The notes under the pieces were generated by a model, which did no database searches, was not told the DNA's origin, and saw only the letters and a list, made by a program, of their open reading frames with translations. Both the position numbers and the translations under genes were made by a program. Of a DNA stretch of 64,000 nt, positions 25,742-34,635 are shown one piece after another. This DNA is from Scilla litardierei (lineage: Eukaryota > Streptophyta > Magnoliopsida > Asparagales > Asparagaceae), in assembly GCA_030789695.1 (NCBI GenBank), contig JAULAV010008622.1, forward strand, positions 1-64,000. The letters are read 5' to 3'. Each line of letters begins with the position of its first letter. Position 1 is the stretch's first letter.

Positions 25742-26410
25742 CCTGGCGGTGGAGTTCTAGTACCATGTCACGAAGTTGTTGCATTTGTAGATCCCTTACC
25801 CGTTTTTGATTCTCCTCTATAATTTGTTTTTGTTCTTCCTCTCTTCGCCTATATTCCTCCTCTCTTCTCTGTTGTTCATCCTCTCTTCGCCTATATTCAT
25901 CATCTCTTTTCTTCTATTCCTCCTCTCTTCGCCAATATTCCTCATCTCTTTGCATATGTTCTTCCTCTCTTGCAAGTTCTCGTTGTCAATATTCCTCTAA
26001 TTGCATTTGCATGGACATGATTTGAGAGGATGTAGTTCCACTGGATTATGTAGAAGTAGAACCAAAACGAGTCTTTGCTGTCACAACAGGTCCATAAGAA
26101 CGTTGATGACCACTATGTTGTGGAGGCATCACCTGATTGTATATATCATCATCTATAGACGTGGGCAGGATTCCTCCATTCTTTTCTGTTGCCACCGCAC
26201 GCAGTTCATCCTGCATTTTAAATAAGCAATCATAATCCTGATGATATGCATAGAAAAGAAATAGACAACTAAAGTTCGAAATATTTCTTGACATACAATC
26301 AACTCCTTCGCTTTTGGATCAGATGCCACATTATTGGAGCATGAATGCAAATGGATGAACATATCTCCATCTGATGGTTCCACACCATTTGTCTTAGTCT
26401 ATTCACAAAA
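25742..26410 (-). pseudogene. Decayed CACTA-associated Transposase_24-like gene, 3' exons
   Basis: On the minus strand one exon-like stretch near 26380-26300 reads DGDMFIHLHSCSNNVASDPK and ends at ATT|GTATGT. After an acceptor TGCAG the frame continues as DELRAVATEKNGGILP and GPVVTAKTRFGS (26230-26046). This is the arrangement expected in the C-terminal part of the plant Transposase_24 family carried by CACTA elements. In the same frame follows a very Glu/Arg/Gln-rich coiled-coil-like tail (REEEYRRREEEQKQIIEEN), ending near 25742. Three in-frame stops (after FGSTST, after QMQLEEY and inside the Glu-rich tail) show it is dead. Family assignment is from motif memory. The nearby 64-codon plus-strand frame at 25806 is its shadow. 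Confidence 0.6.
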
Positions 26411-26901
26411 AACATAATAATTATTTCCATATGAAACGAAGTTAGAAATAAATGTAGTATATGCTTAATTAGATACCAGATCGTTTTTAGTCCCTCCAAT
26501 GTTTTTGATTTCTTGTTTACTTCAATTTATGGCATTTTAAAAGATAACATATGGGTAAAGAAAGATTAACTAATATCACTAACCCTTTTCTCCCAACTCA
26601 CAGAATTCTTTAAAGATGGCAATGCAATGGTTTCTCGGAGCCATTTAAATATATTAAGCAAAATGTCACAACTAGATCTCTAGCATTTTCATAGATATCC
26701 ACCAATGTTTTCTTGCATAATAGGAGAAATAACTTTTGATGACCCAAAACCGCAAAAAACTTACACATCATTAAGGGATAATAATTATTAAAAAAAATTC
26801 CAACCCTCCCTCCTAGCATGTGACAATACCAGAATCTTGTTTTGAATGAACATTTCAATTGATGAACTTCAATGAGATTTAAGAATATCCATATAAGTAC
26901 A

Positions 26902-26965
<64 letters not shown>

Positions 26966-28302
26966 CCATGCATTTGTGCATACATACACACACACATGCG
27001 TGCGCGCGTACATATGTACTCGCACGGACATGTGTGCGTGCAATGATATCCTGAAAAGAAACTTCAAAGTCCAAGTCCTTCCTTGCAAGTGCCTGCATTT
27101 CAGAATGATATCACATGAGATTATCCTAAAATAGAACTAGCTAAAACAAAGAGACTATACTTCAAAACTAATCCTTGGGTACTTGAAAGTGGAATCGAAT
27201 TTTTTTGATTTGGGCAGTAAACATGATTACGAGCAAATCATCGCATTTCATGAAATCATATGTTTTATATAGCAATTGGAATATGTAACAGAAATTCATA
27301 ATTTCGCACATTTTCAATTGAAATAAGGAGATGTCATAAGATCTAATTTAAAGCTAGTGGAACTTTATTGATCTCAAAAGTTTTTAAGTCAGTGTACAAC
27401 TATTCCCTCAATAATGGTCAAATTATTGATGCTCGGTGAGAAATTGTACAACATAACTTACCTCCTCCCTTGTGGTAATCATCTCTAATAAATCCTTCAT
27501 AAAAGAATTGGAAGTCCCGCTCGCAATTATAGATTACAGAATTTCACACTACTCGATGGATGAATAAAAGTACCTCCATCAAAGTCCGTAATTTTTTTAG
27601 AAGTTCTGTCAGTTGTCACATTGTAATCCTCCGGATCATGTAGTAGATCTGAACTGGAAAGAGACACCCGTTGATGATTCACAATATCATTACCGCCATG
27701 TCTTCACAGATTATCATAAACTGTGTCCTATGCATCATATCATCACTGTCCCACATGTCTGTGCATCTCGATCCCAATAAAAAAGGTAGCTAGTATGTCC
27801 ATTAACCCTTGTGCCCACCAGTTATGGCGCACAATTTAGAATACCCTCAATATAAGGTTGAAGAAAAAAATGGAAGAATATACATTATAAAAGTTTAGAA
27901 ATACACAACTTGGACAAGAGGGGCATCCATAATTCTGATTTTATGTACACAGCCATGGAAATATTCAGAATGATTTTCTATCATGTATGGATTTCTATTA
28001 TCTGTGCTCAAACTAACAAGTAGAATTCCTAATTGCCTAAAATCTCAACATGACCATGTACTAAGTGGACAGATAGCTATGAGGGAACAAATACAGAGAT
28101 CTTACTGACACCGCATGTTTTGTTGTCATACGTTCTGTTCAGATAGCTCTCATCGTGCAGTCTCTATTGGCGTGCACATGAAACTCATACGATAGCAGAA
28201 GGATTGGGAAGAGCAGCATGAGTCATGAAAAGAAACTTTCTCAGTGCTCGCCCACTTAACCACTGGAAACACATCGAAACAACCTCACTTTTCACAAACA
28301 TT
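26411..28302. other. CACTA internal sequence, mostly intron-like, unassigned
   Basis: AT-rich sequence with possible small minus-strand exons. One near 26590-26650 contains WLRETIALPSLKNSVSWEK before a possible donor. One near 27670-27540 contains SSDLLHDPEDYNVTTD and DFDGGTFIHPSSSVKF after an acceptor TTTCCAG. Neither is assigned to a protein. The region also contains the (TG)n microsatellite at 26904. The 162-codon minus-strand frame at 26610-27098 runs through the microsatellite and is not supported. Confidence 0.4.
26904..26963. repeat. (TG)n microsatellite
   Basis: About 30 uninterrupted TG units, followed by an impure CA/TG/CG-rich alternating purine-pyrimidine tract to about 27042. 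The His/Thr and Cys/Val frames across it are artefacts. Confidence 0.95.
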
Positions 28303-28628
28303 TCCATTGATCCCAATCATGTGTCTCCAATTTTACAAGATATCAATTGGACTCCATGTGCAACTCTATTTAGCAAAGGTTCCTGTACTATGATTTTCTC
28401 GTCAAAGAAGAAAATACTTGGTATTGTTGTAGAAATTTGAAATGCATAAAGTATCCAAATGCATCAACTCAAGATACCTCAGGGTGAAAAGCAGCGGTAA
28501 TGCCTGCAACATGTGTACCATGTGGAGAGCAATCTGTCACCAAACTTACAAGATTTCCTTCGTCATAAACATTCGCGACAAAAGAGCAAGCATCCAATTT
28601 GCTAAATATTCCAAACCTGCATTCAATC
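28303..28628 (-). pseudogene. TPP2: Captured tripeptidyl-peptidase II (TPP2) fragment, two exons
   Basis: The first exon (28616-28478) encodes FGIFSKLDACSFVANVYDEG and TDCSPHGTHVAGITAAFHPE. This is the TPP2-family region around the catalytic histidine of its subtilisin fold (HGTHVAG). It follows an acceptor TGCAG and ends at GAG|GTATCT. After a 95-bp intron an acceptor TACAG leads into EPLLNRVAHGVQLISCKIGD (28382 down), the next stretch of the same protein in phase 0. An in-frame TGA follows, then LGSME, then similarity ends. TPP2 is a very large cytosolic peptidase that trims tripeptides from peptides released by the proteasome. Only about 70 of more than 1,000 residues are here, so this is a captured genomic piece inside the CACTA element. 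The retained intron rules out an mRNA copy. Confidence 0.88.
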
Positions 28629-30568
28629 CTGCAGATTATCATTTGGGTTCAGACCCATTAAGTTGAAAAGAGTTTGCACATCTTATTAGATATTGTCGGA
28701 GAAGTTTCTTCAATGATCTTTTACAAAAATGTTGAAAGATAAATAAATATTTAATAAGCACAGTGAGTATAAATAATTGAAGACACTTGTATAGGTGGTC
28801 GCTACCTACCCTCGAGTCTCCATTAAACTAGGATGGATGATCCACTTATCCATATCATCTATACACACAAAAAGATTTAGGGAAAATGATTATTGAGACT
28901 TCCAACTGAAGGTACGTAGAACCCAAACTGCCCATCTTACTGTAGCCAATGTGGCAAGAAACTCTTTCAACATGAAATGCATATAAAGACGCAAAATGTC
29001 GATACACAACCCTGCAAAGGGAAAAAATCATAATGGAAGGAATAAATCGGATGAAAACAAACAAACAACACAAGTTTTTGACATGCAAGCATAAGATTTC
29101 CACATGACAGAAGTATCCAAATATAAGCATTAATTCTACATGTCATATAACTCATAAGTAGCTAAAAAGTATGTTTCCATTCGGGAAAGAATGAGGAGAT
29201 TGATTGTTAAGATTTCCAAACAATGGTCAATGTAGAATCCAACTGCATCATCCCAGAACTACTGTAGCAGGAATCACTTTCGGTAAGAAATGCATATAGA
29301 AAGCAACATACCGATACACACAGTCCTGCAGTTTGACAAGTTGTTGTTTGAAAATCAGAGAACTGAAAAATAACCTATGGTTTGCTCTGCAATAATTAAA
29401 CCTTTACTAAAAGGAGGTGAAATAGTTTTTAAAAAGTTAATAGTATATAGGTATAAGAATAGACTTAATAATTGCAAAGAGACATGTTAGTTACTATTAA
29501 CGATGAATGTATCCTACAAAGTACCCATCCATGTACCAAATGGACTGTATATAAAATTTACCATCTACATCAAATAATTCAACACGAATATAACGACTGA
29601 TAAAATGCAGTAAAGATTTGTATTAGAGGGAATATGGGGGGAATGATTTTTGGGATAACCTGTGAAAAGCCAGGTAAGCCAACAGACAATCTTCCCAAGA
29701 ATACTTTTGCAGGTCATGCTTGTCAATAATAGCATAAGGTGCTATCAATGCCTATACATACACCTGCAGTTTGGCAAGGTGATGAACAAAAGAAGGAACT
29801 TCAGAAGTTTTCTGACCAACTTCTTCGTAACTGCAAAAAATCTAGAAGATTCTGCCAAATTTCTGGAAATGAAAATGATATGCGCTCTAATCATTAAGAG
29901 GTTTAATGGATATGTGAATATTATTTTCTTCACAAAAAAGTTCGGCATCAGTAAGTAAATTAACTAGAAAATGTGAACTTGTATGTACTGCACATAAAGA
30001 ATACTTGACCCAAAACTAAGGAATGAAATAATCTAAAACATCCCCTTAGTCATTCAAATAAACATAAATTTCTTATTAGAGAAAACTATCAAGATCGCCT
30101 GCTATTTACAACTATGGGGTCAAGAAAGTAAACAATAGGAACATACACAAGAAACATAGATCTACACGGGCACCCAAAAGATTCTTTTGGTTTACAAACA
30201 AGAGAATCACCCGTTAGTCAGATCAATATAAGAAGATTCTAAAATTTCAAATCGAAACACATAACTGACCATCCGTTACCACAAAGACATATTTCCTTGA
30301 TCTCTTCTAGACCTTCTAGAGTAGACTGTCTAATGTCCTTTTAAACTATATGCATTGTCAATGTAAAAGAATAAATTGGGTAACGAGGCAAAAGATGTCT
30401 TTGATTGATCTCAAAAAGCAAGAACCATGTCCTTCGTACACAAATAAACAAACAAAAGTGCTCAGAAATGTTATAAACTATTCTCAACAACTAAGAGGTA
30501 CAGGGTGGGATTAGGGTGGAAGGATATTAGAGAATAGAACTAACCGAAGGGAATAATACATCGACTTC
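28629..30568. other. CACTA internal sequence with three similar exon-like segments
   Basis: No confident gene. Segments near 28895-29010, 29215-29345 and 29680-29790 share ATACAC(A)...CCTGCA and AAATGCATATA motifs, and look like diverged copies of one block. On the minus strand the first reads RVVYRHFASLYAFHVERVSC after a CAG acceptor. The first nine or so residues resemble the small-chain (sigma) clathrin adaptor family, but similarity is not sustained. The remaining frames in the region are unsupported. Confidence 0.35.
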
Positions 30569-30736
30569 TCAAGCAACTGGGACATCTATCTCTGTTGCCA
30601 ACATAACTGGTGGCCTCAGGTACTCTTCATCCTTTGGAGTGTGAATGGTAACGACATCTGGCAGAGGAGTCATAGGGCCTTGCTTGCCCTTTGGGTCCCA
30701 ATCCAACATAATCTTCACCTTGATACCAATCACACC
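30569..30736 (-). pseudogene. RPS3: Captured last exon of 40S ribosomal protein uS3 (RPS3)
   Basis: After a TTTTAG acceptor the minus strand reads [20 protein letters not shown], then [20 protein letters not shown], and ends [12 protein letters not shown] followed by TGA. This is the C-terminal end of plant cytosolic RPS3: the [15 protein letters not shown] core strand of the S3 C-terminal domain plus the plant-type acidic tail. In the intact protein it sits at the mRNA entry side of the 40S subunit. The 55-codon exon is fully open with its natural stop, but the upstream exons with the KH domain are absent. It is therefore a captured fragment in the CACTA element. Conservation of the frame suggests a recent capture or use as the 3' exon of a chimeric transcript. 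Confidence 0.9.
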
Positions 30737-32100
30737 CTAAAACAAAAGAATGCACAAACTACGTAAAGTATATGATATCGTGATCAATTAGCTTATAAGC
30801 CATTGATTCCGGTTGCTAGTATTGGTGGCTGGTTTCTGATAACCAGCCCAGTTCATGAATCGAAGGGATCAATTTCTCTCTTCAGTTAGGCTCTGTTCAT
30901 GCCAAGGGGAATCAGAAGTGCTTGGTAGTTTGGAAATTGCTTGGCCAAAAAACAAAGCTAACCTACCTCTCAACTGACTTTGAGGGTTCTATATAGCAAT
31001 ACTATATCTAGATTATAGCTATTCTTGCCATGTACGTACACAAGAATACAGAAGCATTTACTATTGATTATACATAATCATGTGCATCCCTAAGCACCAC
31101 TGAGCAAATTTTATCAATCAACAGGGGATTCCAAAAAATAAAATGGACAAAATGTTAGGCTTTTGAGTATGCCAAAATTTTCAGCATTCTAGAAAGCATC
31201 AGGTCTTTTTGCTTCCTCATAACACAAGTTAGCGAAGGCCTAAGAATGGATGTACTTCAATTTTCTAAATCAGAAAAGGATACAACATGCCAAAACACGG
31301 GAAAAAATTCTATTTAATGCTTGATTATTTCAGTCTAATGACTTGGAAATCATGTTATGTATGCAAATAAATTTAACGGTAAATATTCCATGCAGGCAAG
31401 TAAAAATATTTCAGTAGCACATGCAAGTATGTTTACCTTTCCGTAAGAAGCTCCATATCCCGAATAAACATAACTGCAAAATATACAAATAAGGTTCCAA
31501 TTCATTCTTCATATGATACTAAAATATGAGGCATAATCCCATGTCTTAAAGGAAAGAAATATAACCCCATTGACAAAGAATTAAAGAAGCAATCAGGGAA
31601 TTAGCTTCATGAGAGATAATATGGTAACTGGAGAAACACATAATTTAATTTTCTGAACAATAAATTTATCGAAGTTATAGCTTAAGTCTTTAATTTTTTT
31701 AATCTAAAATAGCAACAAAATTTCAGTATTCACTCCCATCCACTAAGGCATGAGAAAACATACAAAAGAATATTAATAGAGAAACGGTTGAATGTGTGAC
31801 CTAAGACTTCACAAAGTTCATTTTTGGGTACTATAATGGATGGAAAAATTTAAATATTTTGTCCAATAATCATGGAATCAACATGGAAGATGACTAAAAA
31901 CTTTCATCTTTGTAAAAAAAACTATGGTCTCATAGCAAATTAGCAAGGAAATTGAAACTTATAACCCAACCAAAAACAGCTACATCTCAATCAACCAAGC
32001 CATCAAAAGCCATCAAAATAAGATCTCGTATAGATCGATTGTAGGAAAAAAGAAGCAAAAACAGAAAGTGGACCAAAAGAACTTACTTTCTAGTGGCTGA
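30737..32100. other. CACTA internal, intron-like
   Basis: AT-rich, with no frame that I recognise. One short minus-strand candidate exon near 31440-31475 (YVYSGYGASYGK) has a TGCAG acceptor and a GTAAAC donor and would join the uS3 exon in phase. It does not resemble the uS3 protein upstream of that point. Confidence 0.4.
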
Positions 32101-32109
32101 ATCGTGCAT

Positions 32110-32501
32110 CACCATGATCAAAACAATATAACAGAATAAGAAATTTGACAGCACGAGCTAAGCAAATAAACCTTTATAAACAGGGAAAACTTTTTTGTGG
32201 AAATTTCACCAGGTATCTGCGGGCCCACCGTTGCCAGGCCTCCGTCATCGGAACGGGCTCGCCAATGAAGCAGCAGTCGTCCTCTCCGACCTTCGCCTTG
32301 CTGACAGCCATCATCCTCCTCGAGATCCTCAACGTTTGGCGTCTCATCGACAAGATCCGAGGTTATATCTTCTTCTCTCAGGAACCCAAAGGCACAGACT
32401 TTTTTGATGTTGAGCTCTCCGACCTTTTCCTCATCTGCCGTCCACTCTTCGCGGCCTGCGGATCTGAACCGTCGAGCCCTAGCCTTAACCATGTCGACCA
32501 C
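32110..32501 (-). pseudogene. GC-rich first-exon-like segment, possible chromomethylase fragment
   Basis: This region is far richer in GC than its surroundings and reads as a protein start on the minus strand. A frame from 32501 gives MVDMVKARARRFRSAGREEW, then an acidic stretch. A second frame, one shift away (about 32300-32198), gives DDCCFIGEPVPMTEAWQRWA followed by RRYLVKFP. The pattern G-x-P-V-P, then E-A, then R-W, then R-Y resembles the motif before the BAH domain in plant chromomethylases (CMT DNA methyltransferases). I recall it from family knowledge and cannot verify it. No BAH or methyltransferase domain follows. It may be the 5' exon of a captured gene. Plus-strand frames here (up to 176 codons) are shadows or alternatives. 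Confidence 0.35.
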
Positions 32502-32860
32502 CGATGGCGGTTTGAGAGGCCAGAGCGGGCCAAGTCGGCGAGACGGGAGATAAAGTGGCAGAAGGCAACGACGGGACGGCGATGGAGGCAGGATCGGAGA
32601 CGACGGTGGAGAAAGCGAAGGGACGGGGATCTAAAGGGACGAAGGCTGGGGAGAGGCGGAGGACATCATTTGTAAAAACCGAGTGGTTCATCCAAACCCT
32701 AAGTAAGATAAAAATTACTCCCTGTTTGTCGTATGATTGGGAAGAGGAGAGCGCGTGGGGGTGAAAGAAGCGGGGGGGGGGGAATTTTGGGATGAGCGGG
32801 GCATGAAAAAATTTGGGGGGAAAATTGGGATGAGTTGCGGAAGGAGTAATGGGTGATTTG
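32502..32860. other. GC-rich flank, promoter or 5'-UTR-like
   Basis: It continues the GC-rich segment upstream of the minus-strand start, with purine-rich plus-strand runs (GGAGGCAGGATCGGAGACG) and a run of 10 or more G near 32772. It could be the captured promoter or leader of the 32.1-32.5 kb fragment. This is inference only. Confidence 0.3.
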
Positions 32861-33305
32861 ATTTGCAACGACCTAATTGTTGATTACGTAGATCGTTAAT
32901 TTACAAGTTTGCCATTAGAAATTTACAAGTTTGCCATTAGAAATTTACAAAATTGCCATTAAACTTTTTCTATTTTTCACTAACTTAATGGCAATGATAT
33001 TTGTCGTTGCCTTTTTTCCAAAGACTATGGAAACGACAATTTTTTGTTGCCATTGTTACAAAAGTCATTCGCAACGATAAACCGTTGTTGCCTTTGATTT
33101 AAAAGGAAATGTCAACGACTTTTGTCGTTACCATTGTTTTCTCAAAGGCTATGACAACGACATTTAATCGTTGCCATAACATCTGAGTATTGGCAACGAC
33201 CTATAGCAACGACAATTTTTAACTTATTACCATTGCTATTTTTAGCAACGACCAAAAAATACTCGTTACTAAAAGTCGTTGCCAATAACCTGTTTTTTTG
33301 TAGTG
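32861..33305. mobile_element. Unpaired right end of a second CACTA family
   Basis: It ends CTGTTTTTTTGTAGTG at 33305, a CACTA-type terminus. The preceding 300 bp carry repeated GCAACGAC and GTCGTTGCC motifs in both orientations, a different subterminal repeat from the TAGTGTCGAC of the enclosing element. A 22-bp unit (ATTTACAAGTTTGCCATTAG) is repeated about three times at 32895-32962. I could not find a matching left end (CACTACAAAAAAAC...) in the window, so this is a truncated or rearranged copy. Confidence 0.7.
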
Positions 33306-33735
33306 AATCCTCAAGTGGGAGAAATTGGGGAGGAGCCGGCAATTGGAGAGGCGACAATTGATCCTCAGGCGGGAGAAATTGGGGAGGCGGAGGGGGCAAT
33401 TGATCCGCGGCAAAATTTTTTGCCAATTTTGATTTCATCGCAAAAAATTCTGAACAATCAAAAATGGGATGATCTCAGAAATTGGGATGCTCCGCTGCCT
33501 CCGCATGTAGCAAAAAAATAGGGCTACTAGACACCTTTTACATTTTGTTAAGCATGGTTCAATTTATTTACCAGTTTACCGTTATAGTTGATAAATTTAA
33601 AAAAGACCAAATATATTTAGCGCAATGTGTGATGTGATTAGCAGACCTTTTAAGTGCAGTCTGATTTTTATCAAAATTAAGTGCACTTCCACCGCACGTG
33701 CACATGTATAGTTTAATTTTTAATTTTATTTATCA
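33306..33735. other. CACTA internal sequence, unassigned
   Basis: It includes a local repeat of CTCAAG/CTCAGG-TGGGAGAAATTGGGGAGG (about 33309-33390) and AT-rich sequence. An 80-codon plus-strand frame (33279-33521) crosses the CACTA end and has no recognisable domain. Confidence 0.4.
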
Positions 33736-34117
33736 GTAAAAAGTATACGTTCTAGTGTCGACCACCAAGGTTGCCCCAGAAAGTATACGTTTTAGTGTCG
33801 ACCAACAAGGCTGACCCTAGAAATTATACGTTCTAATGTCGACCACCAAGGTCGACCCTAGAAAGTATACATTTTAGTGTCAACATATGCAGCCGACACA
33901 AGAAAATCACCTACTAGTGTCGACAATTTATCATCTTGTGTCGACAACTTAAGATCGACACAAGATATGAGCTCTAGTGACGGCATATATGTAGGAATCC
34001 AAAAAATGGCTTTTCTAATGTCGAATTTCTTCTACCGACACTAAAAGTATACTTTTAGTGTCAGCAAATTTAAGTCGACACTAATTTTGGTCACAAGAAA
34101 CTCACTTTTTTGTAGTG
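33736..34117. repeat. CACTA subterminal repeats and right terminus
   Basis: AAAGTATACGTTCTAGTGTCGACCACCAAGG-like units occur about four times, then more TAGTGTCGAC and TCGACACAAG motifs, then the terminus TTTTTTGTAGTG at 34117. The repeat motif is shared with 24640-25270, pairing the two ends as one element. Confidence 0.85.
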
Positions 34118-34120
34118 TTA

Positions 34121-34198
34121 ACCAAATACTTGTAATCATCGTGCTCTTGATTCCCCACATTAACACAAATTTATTGTGTGCGAATCTGACCTGCAACA
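34121..34198 (+). repeat. Right LTR of the Gypsy-like element, last part
   Basis: CCAAATACTTGTAATCATCG to GACCTGCAACA matches the end of the left LTR (about 21206-21283), so it completes the right LTR interrupted at 24624. Confidence 0.88.
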
Positions 34199-34635
34199 AT
34201 ATCACTTATATTTTTAAGTTATTTTTCATCCTACATTCACTTTCCAATATTTCATAAAAGATATCTTCAAATGTACAACAATATTTAATGCTTGTGGAAG
34301 TGAAAGTGCATGTGTAGAAATCGAATTATTCTAATCATTGAATTGTCATGGTCATTTAGAAAAACAAACATGCACATGTAGCTATAACAATAATACATCA
34401 ATTTCTACATTGATATGAATCTCATTCATTAAAACCAATTTAATGATTCAAAAGATGATACACATTAAGTTAAGCACAATTTTTGTAGCTTTTTGCATTT
34501 TGCATTTTTATGTTTTGTGTTTATAAAGAACTAAAGCATCCTAACAAATGAACTAACACACAAACAAATGAACTAGCACAAAAACAAAAACAAATCAAGC
34601 ACAAAAACAAAAACAAATGTATTCATTACGCTCAA
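34199..34635. other. Family A internal sequence, resumed
   Basis: It begins with ATATC, the partner of ATATT before the nested element. AT-rich, with a short repeat of ACAAATGAACTA and CAAAAACAAAAACAAAT near 34540-34620. Non-coding as far as I can see. It lies just downstream of the gag remnants. Confidence 0.6.

Larger units (their letters stand above)
24625..34117 (-). mobile_element. CACTA (En/Spm-type) element carrying host gene fragments
   Basis: The left end is CACTACAAAAAAAAGCG and the right end TTTTTTGTAGTG, the classic CACTA ends. Both subterminal regions are dense in TAGTGTCGAC and its reverse complement (24640-25270 and 33740-34090). The interrupted LTR continues right after. A 3-bp AAC occurs on both sides, though the right copy is preceded by two extra bases (TT). 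The interior has a decayed Transposase_24-like gene and fragments of at least two host genes with introns, all on the minus strand. A TNP2-type catalytic transposase was not found, so it is non-autonomous as it stands. Confidence 0.85.
20234..34198 (+). mobile_element. Gypsy-like non-autonomous LTR retrotransposon, split by CACTA
   Basis: Two LTRs beginning TGTTACGCCC and TGTTATGCCC flank a 2.4-kb internal region. After the left LTR comes a primer-site-like TTGGTGCCGTCCGTGGGAA. Before the right LTR comes a purine-rich GCTGGGGGCAAT. The right LTR breaks at ATCAAC (24624) and its last part (CCAAATACTTGTAATCATCG to CTGCAACA) appears at 34121-34198, after the CACTA element. The flanks ATATT (20229-20233) and ATATC (34199-34203) match at 4 of 5 positions as a target duplication. 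No pol domains are seen, only a short decayed gag start and GC-rich repeats, so the element could not move alone. Confidence 0.85.

Noticed and set aside
26610..27098. 162-codon minus-strand frame and overlapping frames at the (TG)n tract
   Set aside because: The frames exist because a dinucleotide repeat has no stops. The flanking sequence shows no domain.
28225..28666. Plus-strand 71- and 74-codon frames
   Set aside because: They are shadows of the TPP2 exons on the minus strand.
31440..31475. Upstream exon of the uS3 gene (YVYSGYGASYGK)
   Set aside because: The splice signals and phase fit, but the residues do not resemble uS3 before the [10 protein letters not shown] segment, so it is kept only as a candidate chimeric exon.
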